DNA from: Acanthacorydalis orientalis
Taxonomy: Eukaryota; Arthropoda; Insecta; Megaloptera; Corydalidae
Direction: 5' to 3'
Assembly (NCBI GenBank): GCA_034766995.1
Contig: CM068313.1
Location: 9,625,083-9,689,082, forward strand
DNA: 64,000 nucleotides
Positions 9,623 through 22,455 of this stretch are shown piece after piece. The notes below the pieces were generated by a model, which was not told where the DNA came from, searched no databases, and saw only the letters and a list, made by a program, of their open reading frames with translations. The position numbers were made by a program, and so were the translations under genes. Each line of letters starts with the position of its first letter. Position 1 is the stretch's first letter.

Positions 9623-12600
9623 TGATATGTTGAAATTCTTTTCTACTTTTCATGATTATTTTTTTATACAATTTTTTTAAAATTCGAATATCTGATTACA
9701 TTATTTTATTGAAAGATAATATATAAATCATAAATACTACCACCACACATTCAAGAACAAATATAGTAGGAAAAGAAAGCAGAAATAATGCTATAGAGTT
9801 TTTATGAAAACTTTAACTTATAAAAGTAATTATAATAAAAGAAAATTTGGAAAAAAACGCGTGATTGCCTTCTTTCAACCTTTCAAATCTATTTTAATTT
9901 AAACCTAAGTTTATACAAATTGTTTATTGCTAGTCAATCGGCAGGAAAGTTTTGGATAAAATTCTGTCTTCAAGAACTTTAAGGTATGAATAACTTCAGA
10001 GGTATAAACATGAAAAATATATTGATTGATCAATTTTCCAAAACTTAAATAAAAAAATACAAAACAAAAAAATTGCGTAATGTTTACTAAAAGATATTCC
10101 AATTAAAAAATAGTGATTTAATCTTTTTGACCTCTCTAACGCGTCCATACATTGATTAAGAAAAAGATATAGAATTTTGATAGAAAATCTAAAAAAGATA
10201 CTATATAAAATAAATGCTCAATGTCTAATACTATTTTAATTTCTAATTTAAACATTAAAAACATTCACTTCGAAAAGACAGTAAATATTTACACAAAAAG
10301 TTAATAAAAATTCCAATTGAAAAAAGTTCCAACCTGACGATATAAAAAAAAGCACACGTACTTTCAAATATTGTAATAAATCATTATATGTTATTGTTAC
10401 CATTCACTTCTATTGTATTATTAAATTTGATTCCTCCGTGCTTTTCAAAGCTTTTTTATACATATATCAAAGAGATATTTTATCTCTACAACACAGAGAA
10501 ATGAAACTGTATACAAATATTTATTCAAATAAATCGTATTATTATTGTAAACACATTTATATTTACTTTTGAATTTGATTTTGTACTTTTTCAAGCCTGA
10601 TATTTAGCTCTCATCTCAATATCGTATCAGTTGTACGTATTCTTTATATATATATATATATACATTATATACGTTGCTGATTTTACAATTATAATATTAC
10701 ATTCGGGATTTATTTTTTAACTCGATCCGTTCGCGTACGCTTTACTTACATTTCACATAAAAATGTATGTTTTATTCATGAATTAAATCGTTTCAGTTGA
10801 ATGATTACATTTTTATTACTTCGTATGAATGTTTTATTTTTTTAATTATTGTTTTTAGACTTTTACCTTTTATTCAATTTATATTTATTTAAACTGTTTA
10901 AAAACGATATACGTTTTGTTATTTATCGATTTAAACTTTTTAGTTATCACCTTTTAGATTTTTATTAGAAACAATTTGAATAATGATATACACAAACAAC
11001 AAATAATACTTACATTTCAATAAACACTAAACACACTTCTGTTTAATTATACATTTTTTAGATACATATCCATATATGGATTAGAATTTTTTATTTAAAA
11101 ATCACATCGAACTTTTTAAGGCACAAAGTTAAATATCACAATCGATCATTATTATCACGTGCTATATATATATATCCTGTTTTAATTCCGATCATTGAAC
11201 TGTAAGAATGGTTAAGTGAGATTATGTACGAATGAAATTAAGGAGTGATAAAGTATAGGATGTTTTAATAAATAAATATATAGAGTTACAGTTAGTAAAT
11301 ATAAATACCATATATTATAATACCAGAATTTCCCACATAAAATCGGTGACATACAAAACTAGCACCTCTATCGGCTTGAGTTGAAATGATATTAATTTTA
11401 ACTAAACGCAAATTTAATTTTACACAGATTTTAATATATTTATTTCATTTTATTCGAAAAAATGGCTACAGATAAAGTATTTATGTACATTAGAGGTGTA
11501 AAAATTACAAGATAAAAATCATTATATAAGTTTCGAAAAGATAATGTAGTGCAAGTGATGAGTTTCATCGTTCTATCATTCAAGTTAAACAATCTTGTAT
11601 TTTTAAATTACATTATTTATTAACTGGCTTAACAAAACAAATTAATTACAATTGTAAATTATAGATAAATGCATGCAAACAATGTGATTTAGACTATATT
11701 TAAATATAAATTTTCAGAACATTTATATAGGAATGAGACCACTTTGCACAATGGAAGAATTTTACGAATAAAATTTTAATTATTCAAGGTCGAATAGCAC
11801 ACATTACTTTCTTATCTTTTTATTTGATATTGTATGTAAATTATAATATTTATAGACTTAAACATGCTTCTTAGTCTATTCTAAGAATATATAAATGAAG
11901 TAGTCACGTAAAATCGAAAGCAGGAGTCATTTGAAGAATCACAATTCACTAATGATAATTACAATTCGTTTAACGAAGATTATTTTTCATTTATCATGAT
12001 AATTTGGCTTTGATAAAATGTAACTCCTAAATAAAAGTATTCACTTTTGACAGGTGTGTATATGACAAAAAAAAGTAATATAAATTATGATGTTTTCATT
12101 TCATATGTAATTTATTGAAATGGTTAAACATAACTCACAATTAAGTATTCTTTATTAAAACATAAAGATATAAATATAAAGTGGAATAATAAATAAAACT
12201 GTGTTTAGTAAAAAAAACTGATTAAATGGAACACTTTCTTGGAATATTTACTATAAAATCTGTGTTTTCTTATCAATTATTACTCGATTACTAAACATAT
12301 AAATAAAGAAAATATCATTATTAACTCAAAACCGTGAAGTTTTATATAAACTTCAACTCAAGTCAACAGATGGCACTGCTAATACGTCCCCTTTCATTCT
12401 TATAGTAAATGGGTATCCAACACTATAGTATATGGCATTTAATAAAAGTTTGGTTTAAATAAATAAATGGACAAAAAGATAAGATATCTATACAATAACT
12501 ACATTTTATAACAGTTTGTACAATTTTTATTTATTATGATATAATAATGGCTAGGTGCATGAAAATAGAAATATGGAATCATAAACTAAACGCACGTGAG

Positions 12601-12727
12601 TATTCTTTCTTGTTAGATGTATTAACATGCCTGATTTTAAGATTGTTGAAATAATAAGACAGGTAAAGTATTCTGTTTAAAGTTTTTGAAAGTTCAAGTG
12701 GTTTATCAGTAATTGTCCAATCTGTAC
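9623..12727. other. AT-rich non-coding stretch of about 3 kb
   Basis: I see no gene or element with support. Small items are a TA tract at 10645-10661, a short CpG-containing run near 10725-10745 next to a minus-strand GTAAGTAAAG (donor-like but with no open exon beside it), and scattered short hairpins. ORFs here are short and K/N/I/F-rich. Confidence 0.55.
10645..10661. repeat. (TA)n microsatellite
   Basis: A short TA tract of about 17 bp. Confidence 0.85.
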
Positions 12728-12875
12728 ACTGGAGCTCTGAGGATGATGACATCGCCTTGCGTTGATCGAAATGCGTATAATCAACAATTAAAATTAAACA
12801 ATAATCATTTATTGTATATTTTTGATCATAAAATTCTTTACGGTTTGTGAAGTGGAAAAAGAATTAATTGCTGAC
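12728..12875 (+). repeat. Palindromic-family right arm
   Basis: A well kept arm: GAGCTCTGAGGATGATGACA, TCGAAATGCGTATAATCAAC, AACAATAATCATTTATTG, TTTTTGATCATAAAATTC, GGTTTGTGAAGTGGAAAAAG. The matching left arm is missing. A short extra insert (CCTTGCGTTGA) lies where most copies read GCCATCG. Confidence 0.75.
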
Positions 12876-12920
12876 ACACATTTTGGATACACAATAAACG
12901 TGTCCTTAAGCACGTAACAA

Positions 12921-12960
12921 TTTCGGTAAAATAATTGCAATTTTTTTTCTTTTTAAAAAA
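12921..12960 (+). mobile_element. Possible cecropia-type mariner end remnant
   Basis: TTTCGGTAAAATAATTGCAA followed by a T-rich run resembles the first 30 bases of the mariner copies at 23340 and 26644. No partner end is visible. Confidence 0.3.
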
Positions 12961-13157
12961 AAACGAAAAAAATATGATTTATTTGTCCTCAATTCAGTTT
13001 TGGTCGCTCGTTATGTTTTTTTTTGTCATTTTCAAACTATTTAACAAAGTATGTACTTTGGAATGAAATCAAGTATCAGTATTTTTTAAAAATATTTCTC
13101 TCTTGTAAATTTTGGATTTTTTTATATTCAGTTTCCAGATATCACATCTTGTAATTT

Positions 13158-13292
13158 TTGAGAATGATGGAATTGTCATTAAAATTCACAGAATCAACAA
13201 ACAAATACACCAATGATCATTTATTGATCATATTTGAACAGACATTTTTTTTTGTTTGTGGAATGAGAAAAAAATTAATTTGTGAAACATTT
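13158..13292 (+). repeat. Palindromic-family right arm, diverged
   Basis: GAGAATGATGGAATTGTCAT, CCAATGATCATTTATTGATC, TTTGTTTGTGGAATGAG and TTAATTTGTGAAAC follow the family order. The 67-codon ORF across it is a by-product of the repeat. Confidence 0.65.
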
Positions 13293-13499
13293 TTAATACT
13301 TGCACATATAAGAAACATGATATTAGTTAATTACTTAAACTATTTTTTGACAACTAGTTGACGGATGAAAAACATCTTTAAAATTAATTTCATCCAGAAA
13401 TTAATCTTAGATATGAAATTTAAATTTTATTATCTACTTGTGATTGTATAACATTTTTGATAGTGGATTCAAATTGATTTGAAACACAAAATAAGAGAA

Positions 13500-13560
13500 T
13501 AATTAAGAAAAAATCTTTGTGGTTTGTGAGTTGTAAAGAAATTCATTATTAAAAAATCAC
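13500..13560 (+). repeat. Palindromic-family right-arm end fragment
   Basis: Only the distal part is recognisable: CTTTGTGGTTTGTGAGTTG then AAAGAAATTCATTATT. Confidence 0.45.
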
Positions 13561-13795
13561 TTTATCTACCATACTGATTATATATATTCAAGATCGATAA
13601 ATAAATAAAAATAAAAAATAATCTAACAAACTAATGAATAAGATAAGTGTGACACTCGATGAAATTTTAGTAAAATAATTTGCCTGTCCTATCATTTTGT
13701 CTAGATTACAAACAGAAAATTCTATATAATAAAAAAATAGATTTCTGAATTTGGTTTATATCTTTATAGTGTCATATACTTAAGTATTGTTATTG

Positions 13796-13863
<68 letters not shown>

Positions 13864-14370
13864 TCAATTATAATTCCGATTCATGCAATCATATTTGAAG
13901 TATACAAAAAAAATGAACTTTTATAATTATAACTTAATCTTGAACAAATCTTGATTTTAAAATAATAAAGTTAAAAAAAGTACAAGTAAAAAATTTCAGC
14001 TTGAAATGTTTTTAAACATATTCAGTAGCGTTTCAGAAGAATTGAATAAAAATGCTAACAATAAATTATAAACAACAAACACAAATAAAACTTAAACTAT
14101 TATTGCAGAAAATCAAGTAATTAAAGGCATACAGTTATTAAAAAAAAATGTTATAAACCTAGAAGTAAACTCATCAACGATTTGAATAAAGATTAGCTTT
14201 TACAACTTAAAAAATAAATATCACACTTACAGATTGTTATAAAAATCATGGTCATAACGTACACAATTAAAGGTTGAAATGAAAACCTTAAATGATAATA
14301 AAACTGCGAATTGTGTTACGAGCGAATTTTTTTTCTTTGCGCTTGAATTTAAATTAACTTATTCGAAATC
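13561..14370. other. AT-rich non-coding stretch
   Basis: No gene seen. It holds one long TA tract (13799-13859). Confidence 0.55.
13799..13859. repeat. (TA)n microsatellite
   Basis: A TA tract of about 61 bp. Confidence 0.97.
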
Positions 14371-14581
14371 ATGGAATGGCTAAATTTAAACACCGCGAGA
14401 CGCATTTTAGATTTTATATTCACGATAACACATTATTATACTTGTAAAACGTTTTATTTTCATTTCAATGTTACATCGTTATGTAAACAATCTCGTTGGG
14501 GTTATATAAACAAAGAGATAATACTTTTCGGCGCTGAAACAGTTTCAATGGTGTATTTAATTATCACTTTTTGTACAAATA

Positions 14582-14626
<45 letters not shown>

Positions 14627-14646
14627 ATATATATACATATATGTAA
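14371..14646 (+). CDS. Doubtful small ORF running into a TA repeat
   Basis: A true ATG opens a 91-codon frame. The first 72 codons are complex sequence (starting MEWLNLNTARRILDF, with a hydrophobic run near the end, VSMVYLIITFC). The last part is Tyr-Ile repeats translated from the TA tract at 14582-14623. The run is GC-richer than its flanks up to about 14540. No family is recognised and there is no splice or promoter support, so it may be chance. Confidence 0.15.
14582..14623. repeat. (TA)n microsatellite
   Basis: A TA tract of about 42 bp. Confidence 0.97.
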
Positions 14647-14719
14647 TATCACATGTGAAATATTTTTTTTTATTTTTTTAAAAAAGTATTTCTAGTATAA
14701 TAAGATATAAAAAATGATA

Positions 14720-15268
14720 TTAGACTGGTAGGCAAATAATTGCTGTTTTTGTTTTCTAAATTTTAACCTTATTTTTTCAATAAAAATGTTATCTCATCCT
14801 GTTCATGTTAAGATCGTTTGAAGTGCATTTTTCGGTTTGTATTTTGGTAATATCTACTTTGGTTCTATTATTAATTTTGCTTCAAACTGGGTTATTGAAT
14901 TAAAGATGGAAAAGAAGCAAATAAGAACATTTTTTTTGGTATGAGTTCAAAACTGGTGCTAAAGCAGCAGAAACTGCGTATGAACAAAATAATGCTTTTG
15001 GTGTGGGTCCTGTTAAGGAATGTATGGTGCAATAGTGGTTCTAAACATTTTGTGCTGGAGTCATGAGTCTTGAAGATGAAGAAGGTCGCGGGTGTCCTTC
15101 AATTCATAAAAACCAACTGAAGGCGTTAGTTGAATCAGAACCACGCACAACAATTCGAGAGCTTTCACAAAAGTTAAGCGTTAGTCATGTAACCATTCTG
15201 GATCACAAATGGAAAAATGTATATGAATTCGAAGGTCATAAACCACAATTATTTTTCTACCAACGTAA
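14720..15268 (+). mobile_element. 549-bp cecropia/Hsmar1-type mariner, internally deleted
   Basis: Both ends are present (TTAGACTGGTAGGCAAATAA and TTATTTTTCTACCAACGTAA) with TA on each side (14718-14719, 15269-15270). The transposase ATG lies near 14907 and opens MEKKQIRTFF, followed after small frame breaks by KTGAKAAETAYEQNNAFGVG and SLEDEEGRGCPS, the paired helix-turn-helix region of this transposase type. The catalytic DDD region is absent: the sequence jumps from the second helix-turn-helix straight to the 3' subterminal region (GTATATGAATTCGAAGGTC). It cannot encode active transposase. Confidence 0.9.
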
Positions 15269-15290
15269 TAAAATTAATAATCTCTATTAA
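15063..15290 (+). pseudogene. Mariner transposase N-terminal fragment (HTH region)
   Basis: The longest open piece inside the 549-bp element. Residues 3-25 (SLEDEEGRGCPSIHKNQLKA) and 30-50 (TTIRELSQKLSVSHVTIL) correspond to the linker and second helix-turn-helix of SETMAR/Hsmar1-type transposases. The frame then runs into the 3' terminal repeat. The start drawn at 15063 is internal, since the true N-terminus is upstream in another frame. Confidence 0.85.
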
Positions 15291-16344
15291 GCGGCTAAAA
15301 GTATGGAATTTATTGAATTTATTCAATGTAATTATTATTCTATTTAGTTTTATTTCAGTTCTGAGATAAACGTCAATGCGTCCAATTTGACTATAGAATA
15401 ATTTTTATAAATTGTAAACAAAAGTGAACGTATTATAAACTATATAAAATATATGATAAGAGGATATCAATAAAGAGAAAAAATACATTGTGAAATGATA
15501 AATAATTTAGATAAGATAAAAATAACACCGTGAGAAACTATTACTGATCTATACAAGTATAAAAAATGTTTAACTCTACATTGATTATTATTAAAAACTC
15601 AAGTTTCTGAAATATAGTGACTGGTGGTATTGATCTTTTATAAGAACCTTCGTCCACTTGTTTTAAAGAATAGAAAAGGATTTTAAATAGAGTAGGAAAA
15701 TTATATTGATCGACGAAATTAGAAGAGTAAATTAAAAAAAAAGATATATAAAATTTGTTAATTTCAAAAAGCAGAATACTTTTAGGATTAATTATGAGTG
15801 CTAATAACTTTTCTGTTGTTAATCCATAACAAACTGAAAAAATGTAGGCGTGAATTTTAAATACAGTCGAAGAATAATTTGTATGACTATTTCAAGAATT
15901 GTTCTGATAGTTTTAGTCGATTCGAACATCTAGGTTTTTATCTTTTTCAATTCGATTCGACATGTGTACTATCTTCAAGGTTCTGTAGATTAGTTTTAAT
16001 CATCTACAGCTATTTGGAGATACGATGAAGATCTAAGAACAAAACTTTAACGGGATTATAAATAAGAAACACAAACAGTTATAATACTATCAGAAGAGTT
16101 TACAGAATATAACTGTCTTATTACTAATTGTTTTTGATGGTCTTCTTCTTTTTATGAATATCAAATAAGTATAAATGCAGTTTTTTACTTATATATAAAC
16201 TACCTCATTTCACAGATATAAATCTGATCAAGTTTATGGAAATGAGTTTTAAATAGACAAGACGGTTGGTTATTTATTTGGGTTTTATAAGTAAGTAAGG
16301 TTAGTAGCGTCTGAGGTTTGAAATAAGATTTTGAACATCTATAC
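15271..16344. other. AT-rich non-coding stretch
   Basis: No supported gene or element seen between the mariner and the hAT element. Confidence 0.55.
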
Positions 16345-16755
16345 CAACGGTGGGCAAACTGCGGTTCCCAAAGCTAGTCTGTGCGGCTCCCGAGACCATA
16401 TTGTATTTCATTGCCATTTTTCCTAAACTTTTATATTAATAATCTATAGTAGTATAGTATGTACTAACATTAGAATATTTTATATATAACCAGGTAATTC
16501 ACATTATCTTTTCAAACATCAATATGCATTGTTGCGTAACTGTGTTTTAACTATTAACTGCAAAAATGAAGACTCAAAGTTTTCAAAGAGTAGAGATTAA
16601 ACATATTCTGCTTTAGTGAGTAGGACTACTATATAGTTGTATTTTTTATTTAGAAATACAATTTATAAATAATATTTTCTATAGCTCTTGAACATTTAAA
16701 ATTCTATGAAAAGAATTACATGTGGCTCTTAATATCGAAGAAGTTACAACCCCTG
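16345..16755. mobile_element. 411-bp non-autonomous hAT element with 8-bp target duplication
   Basis: The left end CAACGGTGGGCAAACTGCGG and the right end TTACAACCCCTG are typical of hAT termini (CA-N-GGTGGGCAAACT and its complement). The 8 bp outside the left end, ATCTATAC (16337-16344), match the 8 bp outside the right end, ATCTGTAC (16756-16763), at 7 of 8 positions, which is the hAT duplication length. GCGGCTCCC and TGTGGCTCTTAA inside are subterminal GGCTC motifs. There is no transposase frame. Confidence 0.85.
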
Positions 16756-17286
16756 ATCTGTACCAAATATTATATTCGAGCTGAAGCCTGTACCGACAGA
16801 CAAACAGAAGCAGATACCTCGAGATGACATTAAAAATTAATAAAGTGTGAAACGCTGAACGAACGACATCAAAGCACGCGGAGAATTCAAACAATATTTT
16901 TAAAAAAAATATTAAGTGACGGCACCGTTACTTTTAAGATTAAATATAGAACGAATTAATAAAAGTTTTTTTGTTAAACGGACATTTCTTAATTTCTTTA
17001 TTACCTCCTGCAGCGTTCACAAATCGATGCGCATCTTCACGTCAATTAAGGGTTTCATAATTCACAATAAAAAACCGGATTTGATTTTTTCAAGAAGCAA
17101 GTCATCGAATATTTTTACATCTTTTCCTAACTTTGTCGATCTGTGTATTAAAAATATTATATATTCGTCTACGACTTTATAAAACTGTACTTAATTATTA
17201 TAAAAATATCATTTATTTCGATGCACTTTTCTTATACTGTCCTTGAAACCTAATCTTGTCCAATTAATTTTGTCAAGTTATTTATA

Positions 17287-17292
<6 letters not shown>

Positions 17293-17335
<43 letters not shown>
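17293..17335. repeat. (TA)n microsatellite
   Basis: A TA tract of about 43 bp. Confidence 0.97.
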
Positions 17336-17338
<3 letters not shown>

Positions 17339-17623
17339 GTATGTGTGTATGTATTCAATTTTTAAACCATAACATTACCTAATTATTACATAAATTAATG
17401 ATTAATATCTCTATAAATATACTTATACATTTTTTAAATATTAAATATTCTCGGCAAATGAACAAAGAACGAAATCACGTTGACATTTACAAAACGGCCT
17501 TGTCAACAGTACACAGAGACACGGAGATTATAAATACTTCTTTTTATTGATTCGCGCTTGTATCTCATATCCAACACGTTTTGTCACATTTTTTTTTCTG
17601 AAGAATACACATTTACACACAGT

Positions 17624-17626
<3 letters not shown>

Positions 17627-17696
<70 letters not shown>

Positions 17697-17712
17697 GAAG
17701 TGTGAAGGTGTG

Positions 17713-17746
<34 letters not shown>
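17627..17746. repeat. (TA)n(TG)n and (TA)n compound microsatellite
   Basis: A TA tract of about 57 bp passes into a TG tract at 17683-17696. A second TA tract of about 30 bp follows at 17717-17746. Several Tyr-Ile ORFs on both strands are translations of this block. Confidence 0.95.
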
Positions 17747-17748
<2 letters not shown>

Positions 17749-17764
17749 AACACACATACACACA

Positions 17765-18150
17765 CTAGTATCTCGTCTTCTTCGCATTATTGGACGACTC
17801 CATCGAGCAGCAATACAGAGATACAGAACGTGCGTACTTCGATAGTTTCACGCTTCGATTGTCACAATCACTTGACTGATACGGGCAGGTATTAATTCCG
17901 GTGAAGTTAGATGAAACGTGAAACCGCTTCTGATTGATATCTGTACGTTTCATACCCGGTAAATGGTTAAACGTGGTACATATCAATAACGTTTAACAAT
18001 TTGTTGTTATTGTTGTCTGCTAGAATGTTTTTTTCTGATTGAATTATTCAATCGAATAAAATGACACGTGGCGACGTGCCATCAAATCAAATGCACGTGG
18101 AAATATGTTCGTCGTGTCGATGCTTTAACAGGCTTCTACTATTTAATACA
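17765..18150. promoter_or_regulatory. GC-richer patch with paired CACGTG E-boxes
   Basis: This 390-bp patch is GC-richer than its flanks. It carries two perfect CACGTG palindromes at 18065-18070 and 18094-18099, 29 bp apart (about three helical turns), plus an ACGTG between them. CACGTG is the core site of bHLH factors such as CLOCK/CYCLE and MYC/MAX, and RCGTG is the hypoxia-factor core. There is no adjoining gene to regulate in view, so an enhancer role is inference only. Confidence 0.3.
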
Positions 18151-18159
18151 GACATCAAT

Positions 18160-18273
<114 letters not shown>

Positions 18274-18530
18274 TTATTTACAATTAAATAATATTGATTA
18301 ATTGATCGATGATCTAGAACATCCGGATGAGTTATTAAAAAAAACAGTTAATGCTATTTAACGAATTATGCATGTTTTTTTAAAAAAAATATATAATAAA
18401 AATTAAGGACAGTTTACATTTTTGATACTTGTTTTTGTGAAATTTCAAATATAGCAAAATAAATTAATAAAATCAATAATCAAATATGAAATTTTCAATA
18501 TTTTTTTAGATTTTCCGTACCTTTAACGTT

Positions 18531-18665
18531 CTGAAAATGATGTTATCGAAATGCGAACAAGCCACAATTGAAAGTGATCAATATAATCATTTATTTATCA
18601 TTTTTTGACAAATTTATTTTATCGTTTGTAAGATGTATAACGAATTCATTTGTGAAAGTCTCTTA
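18531..18665 (+). repeat. Palindromic-family right arm
   Basis: TTCTGAAAATGATGTTATCG, AAATGCGAACAAGCCACAAT, GTGATCAATATAATCATTTA and AACGAATTCATTTGTGAAAG follow the family order. There is no left arm beside it. Confidence 0.7.
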
Positions 18666-20194
18666 AATATAAAAAAATATTAAATTCTCACATTACTGAG
18701 CACTTCCGTGCAAAACCGTTTTTGAACGAGTGTCATTACCAGGCCACGTGTACTAATAACGATACACGGTAGAGATTTTGGTAAAAATGTTAAAATTATA
18801 TATTTTTAATTTTTTGTTAGCTCGAAATTTATTTATTAGTAGGTAAATGTTGAATATGTATACATGTTGAAATTAGTAGTGGAGAAAAGAAATACAGATT
18901 ATCTAACAAGACAAAGATCATCAGGACAACGAAACTATAGAATGACAGGTGTAAAAATATACAATTATAATTTTATAAAAAATCTATTTAAGACTGAAGA
19001 GCTTGAAGCCTGTTAAGAAATCATAGCTAAGTGTCAATTCGTCAAATGTGAAAATATGAAATTCGCGGGTTTAAATTTCACAGTAAATTCTTCAAAATTT
19101 GTAAAATATATGTATTACTATTTCACAAATCATATTAACTTTAATTTTACAATAAATAAATAAATAATAAAATCAAAATGAATAAATAATTATTTGGATA
19201 TAAAAATGATTAATCATTCTGAGACTAAGCAAGAAAAATTCAAGAGCATTAACACATTTTTTCTGTGCCTGTTCTCTGAGAATGATGGTATTATCATGAA
19301 AATAAGGATTATCGTTTCAAACTAGACAATAATTAATTAGTTAAGATTCTGATAAAGAAGAAAATTCTACTGTTATAAAAATATAACATTTGTAAATGTG
19401 TATTTAGTTACAGTTCCAACAAATATAATCATCTTATATTTTGAAGATACTTTTCTAAAATATACAAAAAATATAATCTAGCCATTAGATTTTGTTTAAG
19501 TTATAAATTAAAAACTAAATATATTTTCAATAAATATACTTTTTTAAAAATCTAGTTATATAGATCTGAACTTCCAGCCATAAATAAAAATAAATCGATA
19601 GATAAACTGTGATTCAGAGCACGTCGTACCTTCAGATTGAACTGTGGTGCACCTCAGTTTTGTTGATACACAATTGTAGTTTCTTGTTCGATTTAATGTT
19701 TTCAATTTACGAAAACAACAAACTTTAAAGATAAATGTTTTTATAATTGCATTTACAGGAGAGTTTTACTGTCGAGTTCGATTATTTTTAGAAAGAATTA
19801 TTTTTTTATTTATTCTTGTATTTGTAACACTGATGAATAAAAGTGTTCAATTTTTGAGATTAATCTTAAATTAAATAAGAAATTTTGCATGCTATAAAAG
19901 CATACTAAAACTCATATTAATTAGAAATTCTTTGTTAGCCACTGATTTCTTCTAAGAAAAGTAATTTTGGTTAAATAACAACTCATTTTATGGTTGATTA
20001 GTTATATAAATTACATTCAAAAAATGAACTGAAAAATTCATAACTGTTTGACAATATAACAATAATTAATCAAGGAATTAAGAAAATAGTTTATAAATTA
20101 TTAAAAGTGAATAAGAATTTATAATTAATATAAGATTTATTAAGAAAAATATCTAGTAAAATATCATAATTGCTGATACTAGCTAAATTCGCTT
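18666..20194. other. AT-rich non-coding stretch
   Basis: No supported gene. A further CACGTG lies at about 18745 (GGCCACGTGTAC). The remainder is K/N/I-type AT-rich sequence. Confidence 0.5.
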
Positions 20195-20540
20195 TTACAA
20201 ATGAATTCTTTTTGCATCTCATAAACCACAAACATATTTTTTTCGTTCAAAAATTATCATTTAATCATTATTATTTCTGATTGTTGTTTATGTGTACTTT
20301 GATTAGAGACGATATTCATGGTTTGATTTGGAGATTCTTAGAGTACCTATGCATATAAGAATTCAACAAAAATATTTTTTGTCAGTTTCTTATGTTAGAT
20401 TTTCGATTAATAAGATTATTCTGGTATAAAATTGATGGAATTTCCATTTAAATGCACATATGTAATAATCAAGAATTATCAATAATGGTTTATTGAAGAT
20501 TTTCGATTAGAAAATATTTATTTGTAAAAATTTAACAAAA
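20195..20540. mobile_element. Palindromic element, two arms
   Basis: The left arm is ACAAATGAATTCTTTTTGC, CTCATAAACCACAAAC, TCATTTAATCATTATTATT, TTGTTTATGTGTACTTTGAT. After about 100 bp of centre the right arm gives GATGGAATTTCCATTTAAAT, GCACATATGTAATAATCAAG and TCAATAATGGTTTATTGAAG. Arms are less similar to each other than in the copies near 31.5 and 42.6 kb. Confidence 0.65.
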
Positions 20541-21577
20541 TTTTTTTTAAATATCAATCGTCAAAAAATATATTAAGTTAAAATTCTTTTCTAGCTATAA
20601 ATATATTGTTTCGACAAAAATCAAATAATTAAATTCTTTTTCTTCAAAGTCTTAATGTTTTTCTCAAAAAAGTAACCGAGGAAATATTTTCCTCATTTAA
20701 TTGTTTCACAAAATCTGCATCAAATCCAAACTGAGTTTTACAAACTTTCTTGTTTCATTACTGAATAATTTTAGAAACAAGATATATTCACAAACAAAAC
20801 GGTTTTATCGATTAAATAAAACCATATCGATATAAACATTTTCCTCTCCGAACTACCCTCACAGCCTACATGTTTCAATACATGTCGACGATTCCGTTCG
20901 TGCAACGTCGAAAAGATTATACGAGCTTTTATAGCTCATTTTAATATATAATTATTTATGAAATACGAGTACAATTATCTAGAGTTTGCAGATTTTAATT
21001 CTCTCGCCCTTATCTTGTCTAGTTGAAGCTTTTCAGCTTAATTTTATCGTATTTAAAAGTGCAGTCCACTCGAGATTATATGATTTTAATGAATCTGGTG
21101 TTGGATCTTTTACATTTTAATTAATAATTCGCAATATTTATCTCGGTTTATTGTAACGTTTTACTAGAAATCGTGTTAGTGGAACATTAAACAAAATATT
21201 TATTACTCTGTATTAGATGTTAAACGTCTTGTTTGACTGTAAATTTGTATGTTTCATTTAATAAAATGAAAGTTGAAGTTCAAAACTAATATTATTCTTC
21301 ATGTACAGCAATCTGTGACATACCAAATGAAAAATGTACTAATTATCTTGATTTGTTGAAATTTAAAAAAATGATAAAATAAAAATACGAAATAAATCTG
21401 ACTTATTTTGGTCTGTATTTTAAGCACATATTTTTCTCATCAGAAATTATTATGTTATACTATATAGTTTCCAATTAATAGAGATACACACAACCTGTTA
21501 GTGATTTAAGATACGAATAGATCATCTCTTCTGTTCATAATTCAAAAAATGTATTATTGATTATACATTTATACAGA

Positions 21578-21582
<5 letters not shown>
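20541..21582. other. AT-rich stretch with a small GC-richer patch
   Basis: At 20838-20940 a GC-richer run includes a TATAAAAG box on the minus strand (about 20921-20928) that is also the loop of a GAGCT/AGCTC hairpin. This could be a core promoter, but no open frame follows on the minus strand. Nothing else was seen. Confidence 0.4.
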
Positions 21583-21657
<75 letters not shown>

Positions 21658-21677
21658 TTATATATATATATAATTAA

Positions 21678-21731
<54 letters not shown>
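21583..21731. repeat. Two long (TA)n tracts
   Basis: Tracts of about 70 and 45 bp are separated by ACATATTTATATATATATAATTAAATATA-type sequence, about 150 bp altogether. Confidence 0.95.
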
Positions 21732-21733
<2 letters not shown>

Positions 21734-22393
21734 ACTCCATCAAATACAATTGAATTTTTTTTAGATACTGTGACGAATGAATTATAAGAAATTTAAATCA
21801 ATTCTTCATTATTCGCGATAAAAAAAATTGACAGTTTTACATAAATAACATATCTAACAAGTACGGGTTTTAAATGTCGATTAATATCTCTACCATACGA
21901 AAACGATCGATAGGAGATAAAAAAATAACGATTAACATATACAAAACGAATTAATTCACTTAGTAATGATCTTTAATAAGCAGTGTCCATACATTTGAAA
22001 AACAAATAATCCAATTATACACACGTGTATATATAAATATAATTAAAAACTATCTTAAAATTAACTTAAACGCAAGTAATTAATTTTAAATTTGAATATA
22101 ATTCATTTAATTGCAAAATTTAATTTAATTATTTAGTAGGTGTTTGTTAATTTTAATTACACAACATACTGATGTTTGGAAATTAATGCTTTAAGGTGCG
22201 TCAGAAGATTTTGCTATTGCCATCGCAGGAGAATCATTTAAATACTTGCTATTAACAAATAAGACAAATACGTATTCTGCAAATAAATACAACAGACAAC
22301 GAGTAAAAAGTTTCGCATAAATATTTTACAGTAATTAATTTACATTCTATGTTATCTTCGTACATAAAGTTTAACAAGTGTATATTTCCACTT

Positions 22394-22455
<62 letters not shown>

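Larger units (their letters stand above)
16764..17760. other. AT-rich stretch with weak ORFs
   Basis: An 88-codon frame at 16916-17182 starts at a non-ATG codon and is Phe/Ile/Ser-rich, and I do not call it. Two TA blocks are listed separately. Confidence 0.5.

Noticed and set aside
10725..10760. Minus-strand splice donor GTAAGTAAAG
   Set aside because: The sequence that would be the exon has no open frame and no composition change.
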